A stretch of DNA of 64,000 bases from a virus. The notes beneath the pieces are model-generated. The model searched no databases. It was not told the DNA's origin and saw only the letters and a list, made by a program, of their open reading frames with translations. Every line of letters begins with the position of its first letter. Position 1 is the first letter of the stretch. This document shows positions 26,948 to 35,323 of this stretch, in pieces. Position numbers and translations under genes: made by a program. The stretch covers positions 23,222 through 87,221 of IMG/VR virus record IMGVR_UViG_3300036795_000108; one strand, 5' to 3'.

Positions 26948-27611
26948 AACCCAACGCCCTTCTGCAAGCTCACGCCCGCCTGCACCTTCGCGAGCGTGAT
27001 CCGCAACTCGCGCTCACCCTCGACGATGCGGCCCAGTTCCTTCGCGAGCTTGGCTGTCTCCAACGGGCCCATCTCCTCAAACTCCGCGTAGCTCATCCCG
27101 CCGTAGAACGCCAGGAACGCCGCTAGGGCGTAGTGGACTCGGTCGAAGTCGTCGTCGACGGGGGCGACGTAGGGTCCTCATTGGACAGCACGTAGTTCAT
27201 CAGCCCCTCGATATCACGGGCGTCGATGTCCTCCGCGAGATGCTTGAGCAGCGCCGCCTCAACGACCGGCTGCTGATTGTCGTCGACGAGCATGATCGAA
27301 AGCTGCTTGGCCAACGACGCGTTGTTGACCTCCGCGACCTCATCCGAACCCTCGCCGGCCTCGCGGGCCAGCCGCTTGGCCTCCTCCTCCTCCACGCCGT
27401 TCTCAATCGCCTCGTCATACGCGTCCCGGTAGTCCTGGGACTCCATTCCGACCCGCCGGCCGTCCGCCGCCGCCTGACGGCTGAGTGCCCGGACCTTGCG
27501 CATCTTCGCGTTCGTCAAACGCGCCGGGTGATACGTCTGCTCTCCGAGGACGACCGGGCCGCTCTCGCGCTCTGAGGCTCGCTGGTTGGCGTCGAATCCT
27601 GTTCGTGACAT
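26944..27611 (-). CDS. frameshifted tail assembly chaperone (gpGT-like)
   Basis: A -1 shift near the CCCCC run at 27160-27164 would fuse the first chaperone to a second frame reading VDDDFDRVHYALAAFLAFYG then MSYAEFEEMGPLETAKLAKE and ending at 26944. That second frame has a stop (TGA) just upstream at 27180-27178, so the shift must occur within 27123-27177. The extension has no start codon of its own with a ribosome site and ends by GTGA overlap with the tape measure, exactly as expected for the gpGT product. Shift efficiency and exact codon are unknown. Confidence 0.7.
27123..27611 (-). CDS. tail assembly chaperone (gpG-like)
   Basis: A 162-aa protein starting MSRTGFDANQRASERESGPV. Contains VVLGEQTYHPARLTNAKMRK, the strand-turn-helix pattern of gpG-type chaperones in actinophages, an acidic middle and a Thr/Ser/Pro-rich end (DPTSPPSTTTSTESTTP). 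It directly precedes the tape measure. Its first ~97 bp overlap the end of the previous gene. Chaperones of this kind coat the tape measure before tail tube assembly. Confidence 0.8.
   Translation of the reverse strand: MSRTGFDANQRASERESGPVVLGEQTYHPARLTNAKMRKVRALSRQAAADGRRVGMESQDYRDAYDEAIENGVEEEEAKRLAREAGEGSDEVAEVNNASLAKQLSIMLVDDNQQPVVEAALLKHLAEDIDARDIEGLMNYVLSNEDPTSPPSTTTSTESTTP
27159..27166 (-). other. candidate -1 ribosomal slippage site
   Basis: On the minus strand TCG CCC CCG TCG; the five-C run lets a tRNA on CCG re-pair with CCC in the -1 frame. It is not a perfect X_XXY_YYZ heptamer (G_CCC_CCG), so P-site slippage is assumed. Confidence 0.5.
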
Positions 27612-27919
27612 GTGTCGCTGCTCCTATCCGCCAGATCGGCGGTATGGGTGTCCGTCGTGGAGATCACAAAGACCTCAACGACTCGGGATCGCCCAGCTTC
27701 CCTCCTGGCCTGGGCGACGATGTCAAGGACATCCGCGGCGTAATCCGCCTCGACGTCCCCGGCGGCGATCCGCACATAGCCGATCGCGTCCTCGGCCGCG
27801 TCCTGCAGCCGATCCAGCTCAGCCAGCACCCGAACCAGCGGCCGCAGCGAAGCCAAGGCATCCTTCGCCTTGCGCTTGACCGCGAGCCGCTTCGCCCGGA
27901 TGTTCGGCCGATCCGACAT
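27515..27919 (-). CDS. hypothetical protein upstream of the chaperones
   Basis: A 134-aa protein (MSDRPNIRAKRLAVKRKAKD). The first 85 residues form a basic helix followed by a coiled-coil-like segment (PLVRVLAELDRLQDAAEDAI). The last ~35 residues overlap the chaperone gene and are low in quality (Ser/Thr/Arg), so the C-terminus may be tolerated rather than functional. Small helical proteins of this size are common between the major tail protein and the chaperones. No clear ribosome site. Confidence 0.55.
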   Translation of the reverse strand: MSDRPNIRAKRLAVKRKAKDALASLRPLVRVLAELDRLQDAAEDAIGYVRIAAGDVEADYAADVLDIVAQARREAGRSRVVEVFVISTTDTHTADLADRSSDTCHEQDSTPTSEPQSARAARSSSESRRITRRV

Positions 27920-27921
27920 GG

Positions 27922-28077
27922 TCAGTACCAGCGTCGACCGCCGACCGCATGGCCGACCGCGCCGAGCGCGAACAGCACCAGCCCGACCACCAGCACGATG
28001 ATCCCGATCGTGAACAGCACCGCGACCTTCGGGATCAGCAGGCCCAGCACGATGAGGATGACGCCCAGAACGATCAT
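27922..28077 (-). CDS. DUF6131-like small membrane protein
   Basis: A 51-aa protein: two hydrophobic helices (MIVLGVILIVLGLLIPKVAV and IIVLVVGLVLFALGAV) ending in GHAVGGRRWY. The two-helix layout with a terminal VGGRR-aromatic motif matches what I know of the actinobacterial DUF6131 family. It sits between a tail gene and the chaperone region with gaps of 2-4 bp. Function unknown; possibly a stray membrane gene inside the structural operon. Confidence 0.7.
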   Translation of the reverse strand: MIVLGVILIVLGLLIPKVAVLFTIGIIVLVVGLVLFALGAVGHAVGGRRWY

Positions 28078-28081
28078 CGCG

Positions 28082-28480
28082 TCAGAACTCGGTGCGGACC
28101 TGATGGTCGATGTTCCACGTGATCGACGGGGAGGTCCCCGCGATCGTCGCGACCCACCGGCACTTCACGCCCAGCCCGACGAACGTCATCTGCGCCGAGC
28201 CGTCCGCGGTGATCGCCCCGAACGCCCCGTTGGGGACATCCGTCCATGTGGTGCCGTCCATCGAGTTCTGCAGCTTGACGGTGATCGACGCGCCCGAACC
28301 CGAGATCGCGGTCACGTTGACCTGCGCGTCGAGCTGGTAGGCGTCCTCGGTCGCGAACGCCGACCCGGTGAATGTCGCCGTGCTCGTCTTCGAGGCGATG
28401 TCCGCGCCGGCCAGCTTGCGGGTCGGACGGTACCGACGATCAAGGCTCGCGCCCGCCGTCGCCCTTGATGCCACTGTCAT
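28082..28480 (-). CDS. small structural protein (beta-sandwich, tail or decoration)
   Basis: A 132-aa protein with AAAGGAGA before ATG 28480. Thr/Ala/Gly-rich strands (ASITVKLQNSMDGTTWTDVP, GVKCRWVATIAGTSPSITWN) resemble the F5/8- or discoidin-like beta-sandwiches found in phage head and tail accessory proteins. It follows the major tail protein. Exact role unknown. Confidence 0.55.
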   Translation of the reverse strand: MTVASRATAGASLDRRYRPTRKLAGADIASKTSTATFTGSAFATEDAYQLDAQVNVTAISGSGASITVKLQNSMDGTTWTDVPNGAFGAITADGSAQMTFVGLGVKCRWVATIAGTSPSITWNIDHQVRTEF

Positions 28481-28502
28481 CTGATTCTCCTTTTGACGCG
28501 AC

Positions 28503-29582
28503 CTAGATCAGTGCCGTCGAGATGCCGTTGATGGACTGGAACTGGACGTCGGCGTCGTCATACGGCGAGTAGTAGCCGCCGAAGTTCACCGCGTAGGTGA
28601 TGTCGCCGTTGGCCTGCAGGTCGCCCGGGCCCGCCGAGTCTGCGGTCAACTCAACCGCGTTGATCGTGACCTGCACCGCCTCATACTGCGGCCCGGTCGA
28701 ACCCGAGATCGCACCCCCGACGAAGTTGAAGGCGAACTTCTGGACCTGCGCGAAGTCCAGCGCGACGTCCTGCGCGCTGTTGACATTGCCGAACGTCAAG
28801 GTGCCCGTGATGTCAAGCTGAGCCCCGAGCTTGTACTGCGACGGGAACCACAGCTTCCGGGTCAGCGGCGACGCGCCCAACGTCTGAGCGACGATGTTGT
28901 GCCCCGCATACCACTTCCGGGTGATGTTGTTGTTGAACGTCAGATCGACGCCCTGCAGATCCGGGATCGTCGTCGAAGACCCATCGATATACGCCGAAGC
29001 GTCGCGCAGCAGCAGGATCTGATCGACGTCGGTGTAGGTCGGCGTCGGCATGTCCGTCGCATACGGCCCGTAGTACAGGCCCTGGATCTCCGCCGAAAGC
29101 GTCCCCTCGCTGTCCAGTGGGAAGCTCGCCGTCAGCGAGTTCACGAACCCGCCCGACATCTTCTGGTTCAGGTCGTCGCGAACGAGCTGGCAGTGCATCG
29201 ACGGAAGCTGTGTCGCCCCGAAACCCAGCTCCGTGAACGAGTGGGTGTACCCGGTGTCCGCGGACCCCGTGACGGTGTCCGTTGCGCCGAGCAGCTTGCG
29301 CATCAGCTTCTCCCACACCGACCGGTACGCCGGCACGGGGATCGTCATCGTGGGGCCGGCCATCAACGGGTCGGGGGTCGCGATCGAACGCCGCCCCCGG
29401 ACCTCGTTCGACTTGTCGATCCGAGTCAGGCCACGATCCAGCGACCCGCCGGTGACCGGCCAGAACACGGTCGCGTCCGGCACGGTGCCGTCCGTGAGGT
29501 TCTCGTATGAGGTCCCGCCGATGACGTCGTCCGTGATACCGAACAGGCGGCGAATTGCGGGACTCGGATAGGTGACGGGCAC
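28503..29582 (-). CDS. major tail protein (tail tube)
   Basis: A 359-aa protein from GTG 29582 with AAGGAG upstream. It starts MPVTYPSPAIRRLFGITDD and contains long beta-strand stretches with Thr/Ser, YYGPYATDMPTPTYTDVDQ and LTFGNVNSAQDVALDFAQVQ, followed by a repeated strand pattern. Position (after connectors, before chaperones and tape measure) and composition point to the tube protein. A C-terminal Ig-like domain is not obvious. Confidence 0.7.
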   Translation of the reverse strand: MPVTYPSPAIRRLFGITDDVIGGTSYENLTDGTVPDATVFWPVTGGSLDRGLTRIDKSNEVRGRRSIATPDPLMAGPTMTIPVPAYRSVWEKLMRKLLGATDTVTGSADTGYTHSFTELGFGATQLPSMHCQLVRDDLNQKMSGGFVNSLTASFPLDSEGTLSAEIQGLYYGPYATDMPTPTYTDVDQILLLRDASAYIDGSSTTIPDLQGVDLTFNNNITRKWYAGHNIVAQTLGASPLTRKLWFPSQYKLGAQLDITGTLTFGNVNSAQDVALDFAQVQKFAFNFVGGAISGSTGPQYEAVQVTINAVELTADSAGPGDLQANGDITYAVNFGGYYSPYDDADVQFQSINGISTALI

Positions 29583-29585
29583 TGG

Positions 29586-30011
29586 CTATCGCTCCTTGGG
29601 CTTGTCGATGGGCTGCGGCAGGACGGTCGTCTCAGACGGCGGGAAGTCCTCCGCTGTCCTCGCGGTCTGATCGGCCTCCCAGAACGCCGCGTCACGCGCC
29701 GCCGCCTTGGAGGCGATCTCCTCGATCGTCGGGCCGCGAGGGAAGCCGCCCGCGGCGATGGTCAGCGCCTCCTCGTCGATCTCCTTGACCGAACGGCAAG
29801 CGAGGCCACGCGCATCCGCGAACCGCTTCGCGGCCGCCGTGAGTTGACTGCCCGACAGCGGGTCGCCGTTGTCGTCCTGCAGCTCCGGTATCCGCTGCGC
29901 GGCCCGCTCGACGGGGATCCCGCCCTTGCCGGAGCCACCGATGACGCCGACGCCGGCCAGCTCGACGCTATACGGCGCGTCGTCATTGGTGACGAAGATG
30001 GTCGGTGACAT
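29586..30011 (-). CDS. hypothetical structural-region protein
   Basis: A 141-aa protein (MSPTIFVTNDDAPYSVELAG). The N-terminal 40 residues are beta-like, followed by helical PLSGSQLTAAAKRFADARGL and an acidic C-terminus. It lies between the connector genes and the major tail protein. AGGAGG occurs 12 bases before the start, slightly far. No family recognised. Confidence 0.55.
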   Translation of the reverse strand: MSPTIFVTNDDAPYSVELAGVGVIGGSGKGGIPVERAAQRIPELQDDNGDPLSGSQLTAAAKRFADARGLACRSVKEIDEEALTIAAGGFPRGPTIEEIASKAAARDAAFWEADQTARTAEDFPPSETTVLPQPIDKPKER

Positions 30012-30044
30012 GAGTGGTTGGTGCCTCCTGGGTCGATGGGTGGG

Positions 30045-30554
30045 CTACTGGACCTGCCGGTCCGAAATGAAGGTCTGGATGAACTCGATCCCGCTCACGG
30101 TGCTCGAACCGAAGCTGTCCATGAACGAGTTCAGCGACGTGCGCATCGCCCACGTGATCGCGCCCTGGATCGCGGGGGGCTGACCGCTGCCGCTCCAGAA
30201 GTTCGCGTCCACCAAGGCCCGGTAGGCGTCCGCGTACATCTCGACCGCCGACATCAACTGGTCGCTGTCAGACGGCCCCTGCCCGATCCGCGATGAGATC
30301 ACGAACGTGTCGCGCCGGCGGATCAGGTCCATCTGCTGCGACGTGCTCGGCAGCAGCGTGTTCCACAGGCACGGCGGGTCGGGCGTGTCAGGCCGCCAGC
30401 GGTACGTACGCAACGTCACGTCGCCCGGAAGGTCCGCGAGCGCCGGCAAGCCCGGCAGGAGCGCCTGGAGAGCCGTCAGACGGTCCATGAGCGCCGTCAG
30501 CGACCCCGGGGAGCCGATCGGGACGTCGGTGATGAAGTCGATCGTGGCGCTCAC
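30045..30554 (-). CDS. tail terminator/neck-like protein
   Basis: A 169-aa protein from GTG 30554 (GTGA overlap). It starts MSATIDFITDVPIGSPGSLT and has a two-layer alpha/beta pattern (TLRTYRWRPDTPDPPCLWNT, RRDTFVISSRIGQGPSDSDQ). In order it occupies the slot of the tail terminator after the HK97 gp10-like gene. Assignment rests mainly on synteny. Confidence 0.5.
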   Translation of the reverse strand: MSATIDFITDVPIGSPGSLTALMDRLTALQALLPGLPALADLPGDVTLRTYRWRPDTPDPPCLWNTLLPSTSQQMDLIRRRDTFVISSRIGQGPSDSDQLMSAVEMYADAYRALVDANFWSGSGQPPAIQGAITWAMRTSLNSFMDSFGSSTVSGIEFIQTFISDRQVQ

Positions 30555-31108
30555 AGCGATGTCCTGTACTCGATCTGCTGCACCTTGCGGGCCCGGCCGA
30601 GCAGGCCCTGAGCAACCTCGGGGATCTTCGCCAACTCCTGCTGCCAGCGATCCATCGTCCCGTCAACCGCGCGCTGGACGAAATGCTGCGCCGGGGTGCC
30701 CCTGATGCTCCGCGCGAACACATACCGGGCGTTCGCGCCCGCGTTGCCCTTGCGCTGGCGACCCGCCAACGTGAAGCTCGCGTTGCCGGGCTCCGGGAAA
30801 CGAAATGCCTTCGCGCGCGTCGGATAGATCCGGCTGCGTCGCGGCCCGTAGATGCCGGTCCCCTGGTCGACGTAGATGCCGTAGAAGGCCGAGGTGCCGA
30901 CCTGCCCCTGGATCGTGTTGTCACCCACCGTCCGCACGATGTGCGTCATCCGGCGCCGCAGGTCACCCGTCCGCGACGGCGCGAGCGTCCGCATCGAATC
31001 CTCGACGTACTGCATCGCGGACTCCATCTGCAAGCGGGCCGCCTCAAAGTACGCGTCGCGGACCGCCTGCGGCGTCTGGTTGCTCAGGTCAAGGACGACG
31101 GACGGCAT
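30551..31108 (-). CDS. HK97 gp10-like tail component
   Basis: A 185-aa protein. The middle (APSRTGDLRRRMTHIVRTVG, QVGTSAFYGIYVDQGTGIYG, then PAQHFVQRAVDG) follows the gp10 family pattern: a TG.L..S-like turn, the Y..Y...G strand pair and a PA..F...A helix. It is coupled to the connector upstream and the tail-terminator-like gene downstream. Part of the head-tail interface or tail completion. Confidence 0.75.
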   Translation of the reverse strand: MPSVVLDLSNQTPQAVRDAYFEAARLQMESAMQYVEDSMRTLAPSRTGDLRRRMTHIVRTVGDNTIQGQVGTSAFYGIYVDQGTGIYGPRRSRIYPTRAKAFRFPEPGNASFTLAGRQRKGNAGANARYVFARSIRGTPAQHFVQRAVDGTMDRWQQELAKIPEVAQGLLGRARKVQQIEYRTSL

Positions 31109-31109
31109 C

Positions 31110-32153
31110 TCAAATGAACGCGCCGTTGGGCACGATGTACGTGCTCAACGCCGCCTGGGTTGAGGAAGGCAGCGTCTTGAAGAACTGCCAGATCACGCCG
31201 TCCGCGGTGATCATCTGATCGCTGAACGCGGCGTTGCGCTCCATGTAGAGCCGGCCCGCGACCTGATAGACGGCATCGACCACGTCCGGGGGCGGCACGA
31301 GCCATCCCCACCGACCGACGATCTGCAGGTCCTGGGTCATCCACGGCCCGTAGCCGAGCATCACCCCGAACGCCGCAGCGTCCGGCAGGAACGGGATCAA
31401 CTCGATGCTGGTGACCGGCTCGGCGTCCGCGTCACCCAACCCGAACTGCCCATCCGGCCCATAGCCGCCATAGCCGAGGTCGTACTGGTTGGCCTGAAGG
31501 CGCTGGCCACGCAGGCTCAGGCCCTGAAACTGCGGCATCCGCGGATCCGGCGCCGAATCGATGACCCGCAGGTCAGGGACGCGCACCGTCGTCTTGCCGC
31601 GCGTCGAGAACGCTTTGAGCACCGGCGGCGCCGAGTCAAACCCACAGTCGGTCACCACCACCGCAGCGGAAACCCCGAGCGCGCCCGCGTCCGTGGTGAC
31701 CGCCGGCTGAACACCCACCAGCGACCCGCCGAACGTGATCGACACCGAATAGGTCGGCAGCGGGCCGCCGGACACCAGCACCTCGCCGGCGCCCAAACCC
31801 CATGCGCCGTCCAGCGCCGTCTGGATCTCCGCTGCCGTCCAGTCCGCGTCGATCTCCGCCGTCTCACCATCAAACGTCAACGGGAACGAGCCCGACACGG
31901 CCGCGATCGGCTGGACTGACATGATGCTGACGAGCCTGCGCTGAAAGCCCGTATCAGGGTCATCCAACGCAGGCTCGGGAGCGAAACGCCTACGGGTGAA
32001 ACGCTCCACGAACCGCTCCGCCGCGCACAACTTCGACGTCAGGACGGTCAGCTTCAGCGTCGAGTTCGCCTCAACGTTGATCTGGTCCTGCGCGATCAGC
32101 ACATCCGAGAATCTCGGCTGCGCCGGCGCGGGGATATTCACGGTCACGGACAC
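31110..32153 (-). CDS. head-tail connector (gp6-like) with an inserted domain
   Basis: A 347-aa protein from GTG 32153. N-terminal residues 20-60 are helical (LTVLTSKLCAAERFVERFTR) as in gp6-like connectors; residues about 65-175 look like an inserted beta domain (SVSITFGGSLVGVQPAVTTD); the C-terminal 80 residues return to helical connector sequence (VVDAVYQVAGRLYMERNAAF). Longer than usual for the family. It follows the major capsid gene in the usual neck order. Its TGA lies one base before the next ATG. Confidence 0.6.
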   Translation of the reverse strand: MSVTVNIPAPAQPRFSDVLIAQDQINVEANSTLKLTVLTSKLCAAERFVERFTRRRFAPEPALDDPDTGFQRRLVSIMSVQPIAAVSGSFPLTFDGETAEIDADWTAAEIQTALDGAWGLGAGEVLVSGGPLPTYSVSITFGGSLVGVQPAVTTDAGALGVSAAVVVTDCGFDSAPPVLKAFSTRGKTTVRVPDLRVIDSAPDPRMPQFQGLSLRGQRLQANQYDLGYGGYGPDGQFGLGDADAEPVTSIELIPFLPDAAAFGVMLGYGPWMTQDLQIVGRWGWLVPPPDVVDAVYQVAGRLYMERNAAFSDQMITADGVIWQFFKTLPSSTQAALSTYIVPNGAFI

Positions 32154-32178
32154 GAGCTAACCCGAACGGCGAGGACGG

Positions 32179-32577
32179 TCAGTCCTTGCTCTTGGCCGAG
32201 GACTTCGCGCGTGACGCCGCCGCCTCGACCCCTCCCTCCTCGGCGGGATTCTCCTTCGCGGCCGCCTTGGCCTTGGCGCCTGTCGCCTGCTTGGCGGACT
32301 CGTCATGCGTCGCGTCGATGTCGCGCTCCTTCTCCTCCGACATCGAATCCGCGAGCGCGCGATCCTGCGGATGGGTGAGCGGATCGCCACGCAGATCCGC
32401 GTCCGCGACCTCGACCTCGCGACGCTGCGGGTTCGGCGGACCGGTCTGCCCGACCAGATCCACCGGCTCGCCCACGCCCTCCTTGATGATCTTCTCGATC
32501 GTGACCGTGTCACCGTCGGGAATGTCGAACGGCTGGCCCTCCACGAACCGGCCCTTGCCAGTGCCCTTGAACTGCAT
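32179..32577 (-). CDS. small acidic head-associated protein
   Basis: A 132-aa protein with GAAAGGAGC before ATG 32577. MQFKGTGKGRFVEGQPFDIP opens the sequence, followed by a beta stretch and a Lys/Ala/Glu/Asp-rich tail (GAKAKAAAKENPAEEGGVEA). It lies directly after the capsid gene; a decoration or connector accessory role is possible but not shown. Confidence 0.55.
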   Translation of the reverse strand: MQFKGTGKGRFVEGQPFDIPDGDTVTIEKIIKEGVGEPVDLVGQTGPPNPQRREVEVADADLRGDPLTHPQDRALADSMSEEKERDIDATHDESAKQATGAKAKAAAKENPAEEGGVEAAASRAKSSAKSKD

Positions 32578-32611
32578 CAGAAATGCTCCTTTCGGTGCCG
32601 CTCTCTCCGGC

Positions 32612-34207
32612 TTAGGAGACGAGCACGCCCTCCTGCTGGATGATCTGGCTGGGGTACAGCGAGTTGATGTCGTGACGCAGCGTCGACTTGAACAGCGTCT
32701 GGTTGTTCTGGAACGACGAGACCCAGGTCGTGCCGCCATCCGGCGTGTAGGACGCGTCGGTGGACACCTCGACGACCATCTCCTGGTTCAGGCCGACGAC
32801 CAACTGGGCCATGTCGACCAGCAGCAGCCACGTCGCGTTGTTCGACGAACCCTGCGTCAGGTTCGTCGGGATCTGCTGGGAGCAGTAGAACGGGACGCTG
32901 TCCAGCACGCCCGAGATCCCGACGCCCGCGCCGGTGATCGCACCCGAAGCCGACGGGTCGACCTGATTCTCGGTGTAGCGCAGCAGCGACGTGTCCGCGA
33001 GGAACCGCCCGAGCGAGTCGGTCAGACCCTCGACGTAGGTCAGGAACATCGGATTGAAGAACCACGTCCACCGCGGGTTGGGCACGTTGAAGCGCCGCAC
33101 GTAGTTGCGGATCGCGCGGAGCTGAGGCAACGTCGGCTGGAAGCCGTCCGTCGCCGGCGTGATCGGGTTGGTGACGATCCCCGAGATGTTCACGATGCCC
33201 GTCGGGGAGCCCGTCTCCGTGCCCGGATCGCCCATCAGGAAGTTCTTGTCCTCCTTCAGAGCGATGACCGTCGCGAGATCCTGCCGGATCGCCATCTCGG
33301 CGTCGGTCTGCACCTGGTTGGGCACGTCGGTACGCCGACTGTCGTTCAGCAGGTAGGTCGAGACGGGAACCAGACCGGTGAGGTTCTTCGGGGTCAGCAG
33401 CGTAACCTGAGCGAACGTCTCCTGCGACGGAGTGATCGCCGCGTTCTCCGGCGTGTAGTACGCCGTCGCGCCCGTGGAAAGCTGCACCTGATTCATCTGC
33501 GCCGAGAACGGCACGATCCGCGGACCCGCGCGACGCACGACCGTCACCCCGCGGAACAGCGGCAGAATGTCAGGCATCCAGTCCGCCGGGATCAGATAGC
33601 CACCCGCCGAGCCGGTGCCCTCCGCCAGCGCCTTCTGCTCCATCATGAACTGCCGCTCGGCATCCGACGCGAAACCCTTCGCCATCGCGTCCATCGCCGA
33701 GAAGAACCGCATGAACGACTTGGCCTCCTTCAGCGCCTTCACGCCGACATGCGCGCCCGCGGACGCCGCCTCCAAGCCGCTACCGGCAAGGATCAGCCCG
33801 CCCTGCTGGGTTGAGCCGCCACCCGCGAGATGCTTGATGACATCGTCGCTGGCGCCATCACCCGCGAAGCGGTTGCCGCCGTGCTGCTTGAGCGTCTCAA
33901 CGGCCGTCGAAACCGTCTGAGCCTGCCGAGCGAGCGTGTCGCCGGCCTGCTTCAGCGTGGCCTCGCGTGCGTCCAACTCCGCAATGCGATCCTCAAGCGA
34001 CTTCTCGCCGGTCGTCGCGGCCGCCGGGGCGCCGTTGCCGTCTCCCTCACCATCACCGTCTCCGGCGGACGGCTTGATGCCCTTGACCTGGGTCTCCAGG
34101 GTGCTCAGCAACTCCGCGAGATCCGGCCCGTCATCGGCGCCCACAATCGGCGCGAAGCGAGCCCGGAACTCCTCGGGGCTGAGATCTCGAATGCGGGTCG
34201 TATGCAC
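32612..34207 (-). CDS. HK97-fold major capsid protein with N-terminal scaffold-like region
   Basis: A 531-aa protein from GTG 34207 with AAAGGAGC upstream. Residues 1-200 are helical and coiled-coil-like (KSLEDRIAELDAREATLKQA), matching the scaffolding delta domain that the prohead protease removes. After TGSAGGYLIPADWMPDILPL the HK97 pattern begins: GPRIVPFSAQMNQVQLSTGA, AEMAIRQDLATVIALKEDKN, FLMGDPGTETGSPTGIVNIS and NPRWTWFFNPMFLTYVEGLT. The 150-bp gap upstream (34208-34357) has a weak CCCCACTTGGGG hairpin and no clear promoter. Confidence 0.9.
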   Translation of the reverse strand: MHTTRIRDLSPEEFRARFAPIVGADDGPDLAELLSTLETQVKGIKPSAGDGDGEGDGNGAPAAATTGEKSLEDRIAELDAREATLKQAGDTLARQAQTVSTAVETLKQHGGNRFAGDGASDDVIKHLAGGGSTQQGGLILAGSGLEAASAGAHVGVKALKEAKSFMRFFSAMDAMAKGFASDAERQFMMEQKALAEGTGSAGGYLIPADWMPDILPLFRGVTVVRRAGPRIVPFSAQMNQVQLSTGATAYYTPENAAITPSQETFAQVTLLTPKNLTGLVPVSTYLLNDSRRTDVPNQVQTDAEMAIRQDLATVIALKEDKNFLMGDPGTETGSPTGIVNISGIVTNPITPATDGFQPTLPQLRAIRNYVRRFNVPNPRWTWFFNPMFLTYVEGLTDSLGRFLADTSLLRYTENQVDPSASGAITGAGVGISGVLDSVPFYCSQQIPTNLTQGSSNNATWLLLVDMAQLVVGLNQEMVVEVSTDASYTPDGGTTWVSSFQNNQTLFKSTLRHDINSLYPSQIIQQEGVLVS

Positions 34208-34357
34208 TGCGGTGGCTCCTTTGGAACGGGTTGGTCACGCTCGCGCGCGACGGTATGAACCCGAACCGTGTGACTGACCGGCTAACGCCAGCATTGCCCC
34301 AAGTGGGGAGTCAGGAGCCCGATGCGAAGAAAAGGCTACAGAAGCGCGCAGGCGTGC

Positions 34358-34774
34358 TCAGAAGCCACGACGCGCCTGGATGAACGAGTGCGCCACCCGC
34401 GTCCCCTCGACCAGAAACGCGAAACGATGCACACCCGGACGGCTAAGCACCACCACCGCCTCAAAGGTCCCGTCGGGCTGCTGCGACACCGCGACCGCCT
34501 TCGGCTCAGACGTGCCCGCCGCCAACAGCTCGCAGGTCACCCGCCCCGATGGCTGCACCGACCCCCCAGCACCCGGGAACATCGCCCGGAGCGCGACCGC
34601 GTCGCCCCTGCTGAACACCGCGCCCTGTCGAGGCGCGACCACCAAGCATGCCACCGGTCTCGCAGGCCCCGGCTGGCGCTCCCGGCGACGCACGTTGCTC
34701 GGACCGCGAGCATCCGCGAACACCGGACCCGGCAGATCCCCACGCCGACGAGAGCCATCCCCACGCTCGCTCAT
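34358..34774 (-). CDS. Ig-like fold hypothetical protein
   Basis: A 138-aa protein (MSERGDGSRRRGDLPGPVFA), ATGA-coupled. The basic N-terminal 50 residues are followed by an Ig-like strand pattern (GRVTCELLAAGTSEPKAVAV, DGTFEAVVVLSRPGVHRFAF). This could be a virion-surface or fibre-associated domain in the cassette between protease and capsid genes. Confidence 0.5.
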   Translation of the reverse strand: MSERGDGSRRRGDLPGPVFADARGPSNVRRRERQPGPARPVACLVVAPRQGAVFSRGDAVALRAMFPGAGGSVQPSGRVTCELLAAGTSEPKAVAVSQQPDGTFEAVVVLSRPGVHRFAFLVEGTRVAHSFIQARRGF

Positions 34775-35103
34775 GGCAGCGCCAGCACCGTCAGCCGGTC
34801 CCCCGTCGCGAACGTCTCGATCTCCTCCGAGGACCACGTGACGACGATGAACGGCTGATAGACATCCGCGTTCGCCGTGTCGCCCGACGCGAACTCATAG
34901 GTCAGATTCCAGAAGTGCAGGCCATCGGGATCCGCGGTCGCGGGCCAAACCGCAGAGCCATCCCCGGAGAACTGGTAGGCCTTGCCGATGAACTCGACGA
35001 GGATGCTCTCCGCCGAGGAGAGGTTCAGCACGCCCGTCTCGTCAGACACCTGAAAGCGAGCGTCGGGGTAGCTGTCCCCGACATACATGCTGCGGCTGCT
35101 CAC
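34771..35103 (-). CDS. hypothetical beta-rich protein (BppU N-terminal-like)
   Basis: A 110-aa protein from GTG 35103. Contains ARFQVSDETGVLNLSSAESI and TYEFASGDTANADVYQPFIV, a strand pattern reminiscent of baseplate upper protein N-terminal domains. Short and coupled to the Ig-like gene. Assignment is tentative. Confidence 0.5.
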   Translation of the reverse strand: MSSRSMYVGDSYPDARFQVSDETGVLNLSSAESILVEFIGKAYQFSGDGSAVWPATADPDGLHFWNLTYEFASGDTANADVYQPFIVVTWSSEEIETFATGDRLTVLALP

Positions 35104-35109
35104 GGCGTC

Positions 35110-35289
35110 TCAGCCCTCCAGTGCGATGCTCGTCGTGTTCCCGTCAAGACTGGCCGACGGCGCCGGATTCTGTACCAACAGCGCCGGCCCGGGATTTCGC
35201 ATCGCCAGCGCGGGCCCGGGGTTCTGCATCGTCGCCGAGGTCGGCAGCCACACCGCGATCCCGGAGCCAGTCAATTCGATCCACGGCAT
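35110..35289 (-). CDS. small Asn-Pro-Gly repeat protein
   Basis: A 59-aa protein (MPWIELTGSGIAVWLPTSAT). The middle repeats a 10-residue unit: QNPGPALAMR, then NPGPALLVQ, then NPAPSAS. A beta-turn repeat is likely. It lies next to fibre-type genes and just downstream of the recombinase gene in transcription order. Function unknown. Confidence 0.5.
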   Translation of the reverse strand: MPWIELTGSGIAVWLPTSATMQNPGPALAMRNPGPALLVQNPAPSASLDGNTTSIALEG

Positions 35290-35323
35290 CTCTGCCGCAT
35301 GCTACGTCAGCGTGCAGGCGACC

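Noticed and set aside
32186-33814. 542-codon plus-strand frame opposite the capsid gene
   Set aside because: Low-complexity Arg/Val/Leu sequence, no ribosome site or motif; shadow of the capsid gene.
34208-34357. Possible promoter before the capsid gene
   Set aside because: No convincing -10/-35 pair; only a weak CCCCACTTGGGG hairpin.
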